DNA of 64,000 bases from an uncultured Bacteroidales bacterium (GTDB lineage Bacteria > Bacteroidota > Bacteroidia > Bacteroidales > Bacteroidaceae), in NCBI GenBank assembly GCA_902768605.1, contig CACXLY010000009.1:1-64000 (forward strand), in the 5' to 3' direction. Positions within the stretch are counted from its first letter, which is position 1. Every line of letters begins with the position of its first letter. The position numbers and the translations under genes were made by a program. Under the pieces are notes generated by a model. The model was not told the DNA's origin and ran no database searches. It saw nothing but the letters and a program-made list of their open reading frames with translations. Positions 10,498 through 21,835 of this stretch are shown here, piece by piece.

Positions 10498-11994
10498 TTA
10501 GAGATTTTCCTCGTATATGTTATAGTTGAACTGATAGGCGAAGCCACCGAGCTGCAACTTAATAGTAACCGTTACCATACCAGCAATCTTGTTATTGGTC
10601 AGTTGCCCGACGATGTCTCCCGATGCAATCTGCACGAAGCGCTGCTCAAGGATGGCAAGGTCACCGGTGATGACAATACCTGTGCCGGTAGTCGGGTCAA
10701 TCGACTCTGCCACTCCAGTTGCCGGCGTTGTCCAACCATATACATTTTCCTCGGTAATTTCCAGTTCCTCAGCTGGTGAACCATTTACGGTATAGGGCTC
10801 ACCGCGAAGCACGAAGGTGACATCGCTGTCGTCAAAGCCACGCCAAACTCCTTCTGGGTCATTGTTGTTGCGGAACATAGGACGGAGGAAGATATAACCA
10901 CCAGAGTTGAAGGCGATGCTCAAGGCATCGGCAGAAAGCACACGAGTCTGGAAGCCAGCGATGGGCGGGAAAGGCAGTGCCTCGATGCGGAACGTCCAGT
11001 CGGTGAGCATGATGGGAATCTTAATCCAGTCGTTGCGGCGAATATAGTCGAAGCCATTCGTCGTTCCTGTCTTCCATGCAGAACCAGATGTCTGGCTATT
11101 CACGGTAAAGCCATATCGCATCTCTTCCACGCCTGCGTCACCGTCAGCACGGTGACGCTTGACCAGGATACGAATGGAGTATTGGTTCTTGGTGGCCGTA
11201 GCTGTGGAATTAGTCTCGTTGACATAAAGGAAGAAGGTCTTGGAATCTGGCTCTACAGTTGGCTCATCAGGATTCCATGCATTCAAGGTAATCGGTGATT
11301 CTCTAAACTCTACCTTATAAGAAACAGTGTCTCTGTTGGGAATGTCTTCAGGAGTTGCAGGTTCCTGAATGCTGACATCGGTTTCAGTCAATGGGAAGAC
11401 CTCGTAGCCAATGATGTCTATCTGTTGCTGCGAGTTGTTGATGAAAGTAATCTCGAGCTTTGCCATCGTGCGTATCAGCTCCACCTCGAACGACTGGTTC
11501 TCAGCCTCCACCACAGTAACGGCTTGTCCGCCCGTTTTACCGGTCATGGGAATGTTCTTATCCCATCCGTTGGTAGTGGGGAGCGTTACATCCGTCATGT
11601 CGGGCATAACCTCTCCTTTCACGATGTTCAAAGAAGAGAAGGGAGCCTCTTCTGGCAGGTTGGCAAAAGCAAATGCCCTGTATGCACCTGGAGGCAGGGT
11701 GAAGCGGAATGCATGTTCCTCAGCACCCAGAGCATCACCATGAGCTATTTCCTCAACGATATTGTCACTGTTAACAAATGCCACCCAGAATTCATGAATC
11801 TTTTCCTTGGAGTCGGTGGGAGAAAGCCAGTCGCCTGTGGCACGTGTGGCACCGAGATAGCGAGAGGAGAGTCGCACCTGCACCTGAACCATACCCTCCG
11901 GCACCTGGTTTATGTTGTCCTCACTGCTACAAGCACTCAGTCCCAAGACAGTGGCGAGGGCAAGAAAACAGTATATGGTGATATTCTTCTTCAT
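10498..11994 (-). CDS. Fimbrillin-like lipoprotein (accessory/tip subunit candidate)
   Basis: 498 residues with a lipoprotein signal peptide (LALATVLGLSAC, Cys about 22). The N-terminal half (VQVQVRLSSRYLGATRATGDW… KIHEFWVAFVNSDN… FRFTLPPGAYRAFAFANLP) shows the strand pattern of type V fimbrial subunits, including the segment where an Arg-specific protease would trim the N-terminal strand (near GATRATG). Six bases separate it from the subunit gene upstream, and the giant secreted-protein gene follows after 15 bp. The position corresponds to mfa3/mfa4-like accessory subunits. Which step of fimbrial assembly it serves cannot be told from sequence. Confidence 0.7.
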   Translation of the reverse strand: MKKNITIYCFLALATVLGLSACSSEDNINQVPEGMVQVQVRLSSRYLGATRATGDWLSPTDSKEKIHEFWVAFVNSDNIVEEIAHGDALGAEEHAFRFTLPPGAYRAFAFANLPEEAPFSSLNIVKGEVMPDMTDVTLPTTNGWDKNIPMTGKTGGQAVTVVEAENQSFEVELIRTMAKLEITFINNSQQQIDIIGYEVFPLTETDVSIQEPATPEDIPNRDTVSYKVEFRESPITLNAWNPDEPTVEPDSKTFFLYVNETNSTATATKNQYSIRILVKRHRADGDAGVEEMRYGFTVNSQTSGSAWKTGTTNGFDYIRRNDWIKIPIMLTDWTFRIEALPFPPIAGFQTRVLSADALSIAFNSGGYIFLRPMFRNNNDPEGVWRGFDDSDVTFVLRGEPYTVNGSPAEELEITEENVYGWTTPATGVAESIDPTTGTGIVITGDLAILEQRFVQIASGDIVGQLTNNKIAGMVTVTIKLQLGGFAYQFNYNIYEENL

Positions 11995-12000
11995 ACGGCT

Positions 12001-13590
12001 TTAGATGTATATGATAGGATGCTCTACAGAGTACCATTTCCTCACATAGATGCGCGCCTTTAGTTCCTCAGGCTCGCGCGTTTCGATAGTAGGTGTGCCA
12101 GGTCCTGTCGTGGGCTTAAGCATCATACGGTAGATGTTGTTGCGCACAATGCCGAACTCCATAGTGTCGTGGATGACTTCAACATTGTTGGAGTGACGCA
12201 GATAGGTGACATAGTAGCAAATGCCATTGGTGTAAGTCACCACTTTGCAGAAATGTTTCTCTGCATAGGCCTCCGCATCTTCTTGATTCTCGAAGTATAG
12301 GCACTGGGTCTCGTCGATGTCAGGGGTGTTGGGTTCTGCCATATAGAAAGTATTACCCAGTGTATAGGTGCCCGACGTCAATACGTCACTTTCGGAATCA
12401 TAGGCGGTATAGTAGTGTGCCACAGGAGCATAACGGCACTGGAAGATGACGCCAGTAGCGTATTCCGAGAACGTTGACTCCTTGGCAAATGTGTTTTCGT
12501 TGACGTAACCCAGAATGACGGTTGAGTTCGTATTGGTAATGGTGGGCATCAAGGAAGCATCGCTGCTCAGCATTGTTGCTATATTGCCAATGCGACTTTC
12601 GCCGTAGAGGTTCGTCAGGAATTCTGTATTCGTGCGGTTTGCCTCGTTCTTCTGTGTAGAATAGGGATCGATGACATAATTGGTAGCAATTCCACTGGGT
12701 GCCGGACTTTCATCGCCCAGATAGACAAGGTTTGTGCCATTGATATCGTTGGCCACTCGCTTTACGTAGAAAGATGGCTTTTGGCATCCATTCATGATAG
12801 CCAAGCGGTCAACATAAAGATAAGCCTGTGGAGCAGATGCCGTGCCGACAGTATAGCGCAATCCATCGCCAGTAATCTCTGAACCGGTGGGAAGGAAGTC
12901 GATGCGGGCAGCAAGTCGCTCCACGGTAACATGCATGCGAACAGGGTCCTCAGAATCACCTGTACCTGTGGCATAATATTCGTCGTTCTCGTTGCACATG
13001 ACGAAGCGTGTGGGCAAGGAGTTCTCTTCAGTGGGTTCTGTCCATGTCTTTTCGGGGATACCTTCTCGCAAGGCTCCCACGGTCTGATAGGTGCCTGTCA
13101 GGTCACCTGCATTTGCGACAACTATGAAACGGAAGATAAGGGGATTTATTTCATCTCGGCTGGCAATAATGGGAATAGAGAATGAATAAGTGAGTACATC
13201 TTTATATATGGCAGGGTCATAGTCCTTCAGATTCAGATTCTCACGGAAAGAGTCGACCCTTGCCACCTCTTCGTCATTGAAGTAGCGACTTCCATAGAAG
13301 CGTGTATTTGCAACAGAATTGATATCTGCTCCGCCACCAATTACAAAGACAGTAAAGTTGTGCAACTTATTCTCGTTCTCACGAGCATATTCCCAGCCGT
13401 CGCCTTCTTCGCCTCCATTGGGCATCGCACGAGTGACAGCACCCACTCTCTCGAAGTCGAACGTTAGCTCAACGTAGAGGCTGTCGCGACCATAGCTCTG
13501 ATAGTTCAGAACATCCTGATAGTCGTCGCTGCAAGCCGTCAAGACGCCAAGCACCGCCAAAGGGAGTATTATATAATGGAACAGTTTCAT
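12001..13590 (-). CDS. Fimbrillin-family (Mfa/Fim-like) lipoprotein subunit
   Basis: 529 residues with a lipobox (LAVLGVLTAC, Cys about 20). VELTFDFERVGAVTRAMPNGG contains a likely Arg-protease cleavage site before the mature strand. The C-terminal part (GIVRNNIYRMMLKPTTGPGTPT… ELKARIYVRKWYSVEHPIIYI) matches the end of Mfa1/FimA-type fimbrillins: an NNxYxM strand, a linker, then a final strand with a central Trp. These proteins polymerise by donor-strand exchange after proteolytic removal of their first strand. It lies between the anchor-like gene and the second lipoprotein and is probably a minor subunit. Confidence 0.75.
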   Translation of the reverse strand: MKLFHYIILPLAVLGVLTACSDDYQDVLNYQSYGRDSLYVELTFDFERVGAVTRAMPNGGEEGDGWEYARENENKLHNFTVFVIGGGADINSVANTRFYGSRYFNDEEVARVDSFRENLNLKDYDPAIYKDVLTYSFSIPIIASRDEINPLIFRFIVVANAGDLTGTYQTVGALREGIPEKTWTEPTEENSLPTRFVMCNENDEYYATGTGDSEDPVRMHVTVERLAARIDFLPTGSEITGDGLRYTVGTASAPQAYLYVDRLAIMNGCQKPSFYVKRVANDINGTNLVYLGDESPAPSGIATNYVIDPYSTQKNEANRTNTEFLTNLYGESRIGNIATMLSSDASLMPTITNTNSTVILGYVNENTFAKESTFSEYATGVIFQCRYAPVAHYYTAYDSESDVLTSGTYTLGNTFYMAEPNTPDIDETQCLYFENQEDAEAYAEKHFCKVVTYTNGICYYVTYLRHSNNVEVIHDTMEFGIVRNNIYRMMLKPTTGPGTPTIETREPEELKARIYVRKWYSVEHPIIYI

Positions 13591-13620
13591 CCTGTCGTTA
13601 AAGTCTGTTTAATAGACTGG

Positions 13621-14682
13621 TTATTCGAGCGTTACATTCTGGATGCGCTTAATCCAGGGCATGTCATGTATGCTCAAAGTGAGGTATTTCCATCTTCCGC
13701 CTATGAGGACGAAGTCGAGGCGGTAATCGTAAGCGCGATCGAGGAATTCCTGCGGTGAGTAGGCAAAGCGCTCGAAAGCGCCACGTCCCTGCTGCAGGAT
13801 TTCTGGCAAATTGATAGTAGCCACCTCCTTGCCAGAGAGGCGGTTGACAATGTAGAGCATAGCCGGTACGACGGGACTGCTGCCCTGTCGCAGCATAAGA
13901 CGGTTGAAGTCGAGGTCGGCATGTGCTGCTTCTTCCACTTCATCATCGCCAGCAGGTCGCTCATCGTAACTCATTGCAGTGGTACGGCTATAGTAGGTGT
14001 TCCATTCGTCGTGTGGCGTGTAGGTCAGTTGTGGTGTACCATCTGTGTCCACGCTGTTGTCCCAAAGTACTTTACCATTCTGGTCAACGATGCTGATAGC
14101 AAAGTCGGCAATGTCGCAATGAGCAGGGTCGTCGGCCTGACGAAGGGAGATGTGCAGGCGCTTGGTGTCACGCACCAGGCTGACTACGCAAGTGGTGAGT
14201 TGGTATTCCTTTACGGTTACTGTCTGTGCCTCGACCATTGCTGGTGTGCTGCTGGCACGCGTCACAGGATTCTGGGTATATTGTGCAGAGCGTAGAATGC
14301 CGTGCCAAAGCGTGTCGAGTACCTGCGAAAGGTCGGTGGCGGCCTTCGAGTTAGACAAATCGGTCAAAGTGACACTGAGGTCGTTCATCGGTCCGTTCAG
14401 TCCGTCGCGTAGATAGCGCACACCTGGGAGCTGGCTGATTTCGGCATACGGACGCTGGTTGGCCAGTGCCAGTAAGCGATATTCACCAGGTTGCAGTCCA
14501 TCGACTCTCATGCGGTAGTTGGGGTTGCGCAAGGGTTGGGCAGAGGCGCTATTGTCCTCTGTCTGCGTACGCACCAGATTTCCGGCTAAGTCGTAGACAT
14601 AGAGCGTGACGCTCCCGACATGGTCGTTGAACATATTGAGAGCCGTCAAGGCAATCAATGTCTTTATCTTGAACTGCATCAT
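13621..14682 (-). CDS. FimB/Mfa2-family fimbrial anchor protein lacking its lipobox
   Basis: 353 residues. DHVGSVTLYVYDLAGNLVRTQ, MRVDGLQPGEYRLLALANQ and the closing IHDMPWIKRIQNVTLE are typical of the FimB/Mfa2 family, which normally anchors and length-limits fimbriae as an outer-membrane lipoprotein. Here the N-terminus reads MMQFKIKTLIALTALNMFNDHVG: the first half of a signal peptide runs straight into the first beta domain. The cysteine lipobox and the ~40 residues usually found between it and the YDYNM…DHV strand are absent. No frameshift is apparent, so an in-frame deletion is likely. The protein may not be lipidated or exported correctly. The gene follows the major subunit after 110 bp. 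Confidence 0.75.
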   Translation of the reverse strand: MMQFKIKTLIALTALNMFNDHVGSVTLYVYDLAGNLVRTQTEDNSASAQPLRNPNYRMRVDGLQPGEYRLLALANQRPYAEISQLPGVRYLRDGLNGPMNDLSVTLTDLSNSKAATDLSQVLDTLWHGILRSAQYTQNPVTRASSTPAMVEAQTVTVKEYQLTTCVVSLVRDTKRLHISLRQADDPAHCDIADFAISIVDQNGKVLWDNSVDTDGTPQLTYTPHDEWNTYYSRTTAMSYDERPAGDDEVEEAAHADLDFNRLMLRQGSSPVVPAMLYIVNRLSGKEVATINLPEILQQGRGAFERFAYSPQEFLDRAYDYRLDFVLIGGRWKYLTLSIHDMPWIKRIQNVTLE

Positions 14683-14737
14683 TATTGAGTTGAGTTAAAG
14701 TATCTATGCTTTTGTGTGTCGCGTAGTGAGTTTTTTT

Positions 14738-14772
14738 AAGATGGCCGACGCCCGCATTGCGCCGGCCATCTT
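14738..14772. promoter_or_regulatory. Stem-loop between the mfa1- and mfa2-like genes
   Basis: A 10-bp stem (AAGATGGCCG at 14738-14747 with CGGCCATCTT at 14763-14772). The T run follows the stem on the plus strand; on the transcribed minus strand an A run follows. It is therefore not a classical terminator for the operon. It could protect the 3' end of a processed mRNA and raise the output of the major subunit over the anchor (inference). Confidence 0.5.
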
Positions 14773-14792
14773 TTTATGAGAGATTTGGAGGT

Positions 14793-16712
14793 TTAGAAAT
14801 TCACTTCCTGAGTGCGCTTCACCCAAGGCAGGATATGAACTTCTGCAGTGATGAAGTAGCTTGTGGGAGGATTGTCGTCGGGAGTCTCGTTACCGCTGAA
14901 GTCTTCGGGAACGGGAGAACCGATACCGGAAATCTTCTTCAGAGTCAGAGAGTACCAGTTGTTGCGGACAACACCCCAGCGGCCCAGCCATGCGTTAGCG
15001 CGATCTGTGCCATACTGTGTAGCAGTACCATCAATAGTCTGTGTGGCATTTGCAGGATATACCAAATCGTAGTGATTATAAGCCTCAGCAGGTGCGTTCC
15101 AAGGAGTCTCGACGTCACCGAAGTGCTGGATGCGAGTAGCATAGTAAGAAATACCACCTACATACTTGTAAAGCTCAGAGTTTTCGGGGTTAGCAACTTC
15201 ACCGATGTTAGCGCCAGCGAGAGTCTCGAGAGCAGTTACCTGCGCAGTAGTAGCGTCTGCGCCACCGACCTTAACGTTAGCCAGACCGAGAGTAACGGTG
15301 TAAGGAAGTTTACCAGTTGTTGCGTCAAATGTACCTTCAGTAACAGTAACTGTAACATCATAAGTTACCTCAGAACCAGCAGGGATATCGGGATCTGTAG
15401 AAGTCTTGATAGCAGCATTGATAGCCAAAATCTTCTGGTTGATGACGTCGCGCAGACGAGTCTTAACGACGGCAACGATGTCGGCATTGGTCTTCAGCAT
15501 TGTGTTGGGCTGACCCTGAATTGTGAAGAAGTCGCCATCGTTGATCTTAGCCTTCACACCAACATAAGTGGTGTTCTTGTAAACCTGTGACTCCGCATCG
15601 AAGGTGTTCTCGTAGGTGTAAACAACCTCTTTAGACGCGTGGGTGTACTGTGCGTCTGCCAACTCGGCATTAATCAGACCTGTATTGCCATCGAAGTTAA
15701 TATCCGTGCCAAAGTAGGTACGATAAGCGGGGTTGGGAGTGTGGGTGTCAGGGAAGAATGGAGTGCGACCTACCATACGATACTTCAATGAGGGAATTGC
15801 CTGCATGTTGTAGTAAGGCAGCCAGGTCTTGTCAATCTGACGGGTGTTGTAATAAGCTACGTTCAAATTACCAAGAGCCCATTTTACATCTTCAGCTGCA
15901 ATAGTAGTAGGTGTGTCATCGCCATCGAGCTGAACGGCGAAATCATCAGCAACTGTAACCTCAACCTTCACAGCGGCACGCTCCACGTAGATGCAAACAG
16001 CAGATGTTGTGGCAGCCGTAGCCTCTTCTTTGGTCTTATAGATAGCTTCCTTGTTGATTTCGGTGAAGGTGAGAATCTCTGCATCAGCAGGAGTAGTTTC
16101 GCCACCGGCAACAGTTGCGATGGGCACACTGGTCATAACGAGGCCCTTTGCTCCCATAGCACCATAACCAGCTGCTTCCGAAGCAATACCAATGGCCTTC
16201 AGCTGCTGCTTCTTGAAGTCAGCACCAGTAGTTGTGCCCACTGTTGCAGTAATGCCAGTTGCATTGCCTTCGTCATTCAGAATAACATAAGCATAGAGCT
16301 TGTCCGTAATTCCCAGTTCGGGGTTCTTGATTTCCTGAACAATTTTCTGGCTGGTAGAAGTGATGTTACCAATGCCGCTTGAGCCAACAGGTACATCAGC
16401 TGTTTCACCTTCGAATGTGGTGTTGATGGGGAAGGCCTGGAAGAACGTTGCAGCGTCCTCGTTAGCACCCTTGAAGAGATACAGTGTACCACTCTTCACG
16501 GCGTACTCAGTTTCAAGACCATCGTTGAGATCCTCGTTAGCGCGAGTGACGGGATCACCAGGCATAGCAATGCCTACTGCAAGCCATGAGCTTTCGCCAG
16601 CGATAAGGCCATAACCGTTTTCGGGCTCAGCTACTTCCTTGACAGATTCAGTCGAGCATGCTCCAAACAGCAGACCTGCTACTGCGAGAGCGAACAGATA
16701 AAACTTTTTCAT
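14793..16712 (-). CDS. Mfa1-like major fimbrial subunit
   Basis: 639 residues with a lipoprotein signal peptide (AVAGLLFGAC, Cys about 19). SWLAVGIAMPGDPVTRANED supplies a plausible Arg cleavage site (VTR/AN). Typical fimbrillin features follow: ERAAVKVEVTV, WALGNLNVAYYNTRQ, and a C-terminal block YVGGISYYATRIQHFG… GRWGVVRNNWYSLTLKKISGIGSPVP… YFITAEVHILPWVKRTQEVNF, close to Mfa1-type shaft proteins. It is the longest and most canonical fimbrillin in the cluster and directly precedes the anchor-like gene, as in P. gingivalis mfa1-mfa2. Role: structural shaft of a type V pilus, polymerised at the cell surface after lipoprotein transport and trimming. Confidence 0.85.
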   Translation of the reverse strand: MKKFYLFALAVAGLLFGACSTESVKEVAEPENGYGLIAGESSWLAVGIAMPGDPVTRANEDLNDGLETEYAVKSGTLYLFKGANEDAATFFQAFPINTTFEGETADVPVGSSGIGNITSTSQKIVQEIKNPELGITDKLYAYVILNDEGNATGITATVGTTTGADFKKQQLKAIGIASEAAGYGAMGAKGLVMTSVPIATVAGGETTPADAEILTFTEINKEAIYKTKEEATAATTSAVCIYVERAAVKVEVTVADDFAVQLDGDDTPTTIAAEDVKWALGNLNVAYYNTRQIDKTWLPYYNMQAIPSLKYRMVGRTPFFPDTHTPNPAYRTYFGTDINFDGNTGLINAELADAQYTHASKEVVYTYENTFDAESQVYKNTTYVGVKAKINDGDFFTIQGQPNTMLKTNADIVAVVKTRLRDVINQKILAINAAIKTSTDPDIPAGSEVTYDVTVTVTEGTFDATTGKLPYTVTLGLANVKVGGADATTAQVTALETLAGANIGEVANPENSELYKYVGGISYYATRIQHFGDVETPWNAPAEAYNHYDLVYPANATQTIDGTATQYGTDRANAWLGRWGVVRNNWYSLTLKKISGIGSPVPEDFSGNETPDDNPPTSYFITAEVHILPWVKRTQEVNF

Positions 16713-16769
16713 AATTGTTAATAAAACACATTAAAAAATTAATAAAAAGATTAATTAATACTGATTTTC

Positions 16770-18245
16770 TTATTGATTTTGTAATTTACGGATTGCTTCG
16801 CGGTTGCGACTTACGTCGATGCCCTTGCGCTCAGCCTGATCGAGCAGGCGACTGGCCTCGTCGTAGCGTTCTTTGAGGATGCAGAGGACGGCGCGTGCGT
16901 TGATTGCCTCACCGCTGTCGCCTGCATTCTTCAGCAGGGTCTCAGCCTTGAGCTTGTCGCCTTCATGCAGGGCAATGTTGGCCAGGTTGATGACTGCGGC
17001 AGTGGAGTCAGGATAGATATTGACAGCCTTCTGCATAACTTCGTTGTATTCGTCGCTATAGGTCTTGTAGGTGTTAGCCACCTGCCAGAGCTCGTAGAGT
17101 GAGAGCTGATAGGGGCGTTTCTGGTACATCTGCTTTGCCTCTTCAAGCGTAAAGCGACGGATATTGAAGGTGATGTCGTAGTCGGAGCGGCGCAGGCTGG
17201 GATATACGTTCTTCAGCAAGTAGTTGTACTCCTGTGGATATTTTGCCTTAAGGCTCTTTTCGTCGCGGTCGGCCTTGTTGGTTATACCTTCGTCGAGGTC
17301 GCTCAACACCTTGTCGATGATTCCGAGGATTTCTGCACGATGCGGGAGTTCGTTGGTGCTCATCTCGTCGACAGCCTGACGCAGTCCTATCCAGTTCTCG
17401 GGTGTGGCTTCAGCAGGAGCGAAGACGTCAGCAGGCAGGTCGTAGGCCTTGCGAACATAGTCGGTGAGTGACTTAGCGCGATTGGTGGCAAGCATGCTGT
17501 TGTGCTGATAGGGAGACTCGGGTGATGCCCAGCCGTGTATCTTGATTTCATGCACGGTGATATTGGGGTCATTCACCATGATGTCGAGTGTGTCGGTAAT
17601 CTTGCGCACTTCACGATAGTTGTCCATATAGTCGGTCCTCATCTCCCACCTGTCCACAACGAAGTTGATGAATGCCGAGCCATGCAGGCTGAGCATGGGC
17701 TTTGAGGGATCTGGAGTGACATTGGCCAGGTCGATGAGTGACAGAGGATCGATAGGCAACCGGCGCGCCACGGAAGGAACTGCGGGCAGATCCGAGAGGT
17801 CGCCGCAAGCACACATGTCCTCCTCGAGGCGCAACTGGCTACGTTCCATCCAGGACTGGTATGGAACGATGTCGTAATAGTGTTCTGTCTGTGCTTTTCC
17901 TTTGTTGCGCTTCACGTGGGAAGCGTCGCGATAGGCCTTGTTCGAGACACCGCGCTTATAGAGCACATACTCTGTACGGCTGTCGATAACCAGTGGCTCG
18001 AAGGCAGCCTTCTGCGTGCCGTCGAGAGAATAGAGCACGGGATGCATCACCACCGACTGGTTGCGCTTGAGCTTAAGATTGTCGAGACAAACATCCATTG
18101 TAAGCATCATTTGCTCGTTCTGAGGTGTCAGCATAGCATTCTTCACCAGCGTCTGACCGTCGCTCAGCGTCTGTGCGCTCAGTAACTGCGAGGCCAAGAT
18201 AACGAGGCCTGCAAGAATATGGCGTGGATTGATGGACATATACAT
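16770..18245 (-). CDS. DUF3868 / OmpA-like / TPR protein of the fimbrial operon
   Basis: 491 residues. Signal peptide (AGLVILASQLLSAQ), then an N-terminal DUF3868-type domain (VKNAMLTPQNEQMMLTMDVCLDNLKLKRNQSVVMHPVLYS). An OmpA-like segment follows around 225-265 (ITVHEIKIHGWASPESPYQHN…ATNRAKSLTDYV), the peptidoglycan-binding type of fold. The C-terminal ~110 residues look like TPR helices (YLLKNVYPSLRRSDYD…, INLANIALHEGDKLKAETLLKNAG). DUF3868 proteins recur at the head of Bacteroidales fimbrial operons and probably assist assembly or tether the machine to the wall. It sits 20 bp after the DUF3575 gene and 57 bp before the major subunit. Confidence 0.8.
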   Translation of the reverse strand: MYMSINPRHILAGLVILASQLLSAQTLSDGQTLVKNAMLTPQNEQMMLTMDVCLDNLKLKRNQSVVMHPVLYSLDGTQKAAFEPLVIDSRTEYVLYKRGVSNKAYRDASHVKRNKGKAQTEHYYDIVPYQSWMERSQLRLEEDMCACGDLSDLPAVPSVARRLPIDPLSLIDLANVTPDPSKPMLSLHGSAFINFVVDRWEMRTDYMDNYREVRKITDTLDIMVNDPNITVHEIKIHGWASPESPYQHNSMLATNRAKSLTDYVRKAYDLPADVFAPAEATPENWIGLRQAVDEMSTNELPHRAEILGIIDKVLSDLDEGITNKADRDEKSLKAKYPQEYNYLLKNVYPSLRRSDYDITFNIRRFTLEEAKQMYQKRPYQLSLYELWQVANTYKTYSDEYNEVMQKAVNIYPDSTAAVINLANIALHEGDKLKAETLLKNAGDSGEAINARAVLCILKERYDEASRLLDQAERKGIDVSRNREAIRKLQNQ

Positions 18246-18265
18246 TATTATATTATAAGGGGGGG

Positions 18266-18847
18266 TTAGAGGTTGTAAATCAAGTTAAAGGCCAGCTTCG
18301 TCGGACCGAAATAATGATAATGACCGCTGTCGGTCTGTGTGCCACACTTCTCGCATGGGAATTTCTTGTACTTCAGATAGTCGTAGCCTACGCCAATGAC
18401 AGCCTCGACGCTGAAATGGCGGCTGACGGGCCACTGATAACCATAGACAAAGCCACCGCCGACGAACCATCCCTCGTAGCGATTATCACGGAGACAAGGG
18501 GCGATGCCCATCGGAAACTTCACGCCGCCGGCATTGAACTGACCACCCATGGCGTGGAAACCGACGAAATGACCGTTGAACTTCTCGCAGAACCAATAGC
18601 GTGCTTCGGGCTGAAGGAGCCAGTGGCGAATCTTCTTGTTGTCGCTGAACGTCCAAGGGTTGAGGCCGAAAGTGGTGTCAAAGGTCCACTTGGGAGCCAA
18701 TCCCACCTCCATGCCGATGTTGGGAGTCAGGCTGGCATCATACAACAGGTTGTTCTTCAACGAGATCTGTGCCTCTGCCTGTTGGCCTACGGCTATAAAA
18801 GCCAACAACAACAGCGCTCGGCCAAGGGTTCTTTGCATGTATTGCAT
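18266..18847 (-). CDS. DUF3575 outer-membrane beta-barrel protein
   Basis: About 193 residues from Met at 18847 (an alternative Met lies at 18838). Signal peptide (GRALLLLAFIAVGQQAEA), then ISLKNNLLYDASLTPNIGMEVGLAPKWTFDTTFGLNPW and alternating strands to the end, with a terminal aromatic/leucine strand (KLAFNLIYNL), as expected for a small barrel. DUF3575 proteins often pair with DUF3868 proteins at the start of Bacteroidales fimbrial clusters. The frame stays open further upstream, to 19000, but that part is rich in Cys, Lys and Arg with no secretion signal, and it overlaps the operon promoter, so I start at 18847. Confidence 0.8.
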   Translation of the reverse strand: MQYMQRTLGRALLLLAFIAVGQQAEAQISLKNNLLYDASLTPNIGMEVGLAPKWTFDTTFGLNPWTFSDNKKIRHWLLQPEARYWFCEKFNGHFVGFHAMGGQFNAGGVKFPMGIAPCLRDNRYEGWFVGGGFVYGYQWPVSRHFSVEAVIGVGYDYLKYKKFPCEKCGTQTDSGHYHYFGPTKLAFNLIYNL

Positions 18848-18971
18848 ACTTAAAGTTATTATAAAAACGTTACTTTCTTTCTTATCTGCTCTTTGGATTT
18901 TGTTTTTTTGCCGCACCAAACATTTCCTTTTTCCTAAAAACGCGCACAGGCGCGATATGACAAAATCGCAG

Positions 18972-19000
18972 CAAAGGTACAACTTTTTACACTTATACAA
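18972..19000 (-). promoter_or_regulatory. Promoter of the fimbrial operon
   Basis: On the minus strand TTG (18998-19000), an 18-base gap, then TACCTTTG (18972-18979). This gives a leader of about 115-125 bases before the DUF3575 start. No other promoter is obvious inside the operon. Confidence 0.65.
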
Positions 19001-19299
19001 ACAGATTTTTACTTTTTCTATGCTACCCTCCCCCGTTTTTTAACGTCTGTTAACGTAATATTACATAATTATTCAGATATTCACTCAGGTTTTCTCCAAA
19101 ATTTCGGTATTTTGTGTTGATTTTGGTAAAAAGAATTGGCCGATTTCTGAAAATATGTGAAAGACGATTAAAAAAAATGGGGCAGGTTAAGCATGGTGCT
19201 GAGAATGAGGGCTTTTTATGGAAAAATGAAAAAAATCGAGAGGTCGGTTTTATGACAGATTTAGGAAAAAATCCAAACTCCTGACGGGACGGAAAAGAC

Positions 19300-19445
19300 C
19301 TCCTTATCTGTGGGGTTCGACTTCCTTGCTGTGGCATCGCGACTTCCTTGCTGTGGCATCGCGGCTTCCTTGCTGTGGCATCGCGGCTTCCTTGCTGTGG
19401 CATCTCGACTTCCTTGCTGTGGCGTTTGGACTTCCCTCGTGAGGG
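19300..19445. repeat. 22-bp-period array before gyrB, TTGCTGTGGCA core
   Basis: GTGG cores at 19331, 19353, 19375, 19397 and 19419, with a GAGG variant at 19441, all exactly 22 bp apart; a degenerate unit precedes at 19310. Looser units (GTGTGGC, GTGATG) continue to about 19515. The array fills the gap between the fimbrial promoter and gyrB (19001-19810); no gene is credible there, since the open minus-strand frame simply translates the repeat (repeated MPQQGSRD-like peptides). Confidence 0.85.
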
Positions 19446-19651
19446 AGTTCGTAATTTCGACGTGTCGCGACTGATTTTGCGACGTGTGGCAAGCAAATCA
19501 GCAACGTGATGTGAACGATTTATCGACACGTTGTTATTATCCTCTTTTACTTTGCCGAATAGCCGTGGAAATGCAATTTCTTCCCATTCCATCGAAATAA
19601 TTCACCCCGACTCTCCAAACGCAAAGAATCTTCCTGCACGACGGTTTGTAA

Positions 19652-21784
<2,133 letters not shown>

Positions 21785-21835
21785 GCTAATAGGCCTCGTC
21801 CCCTACATGGCTCGGCATGATGGGGCTAATAGCCT

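Noticed and set aside
18848..19000. Longer N-terminus for the DUF3575 protein
   Set aside because: It would remove the signal peptide from the N-terminus and cover the promoter.
19050..19592. Minus-strand open frame of 180 codons before gyrB
   Set aside because: Its centre is the translated 22-bp repeat and the rest has no protein-like features; no start signal.
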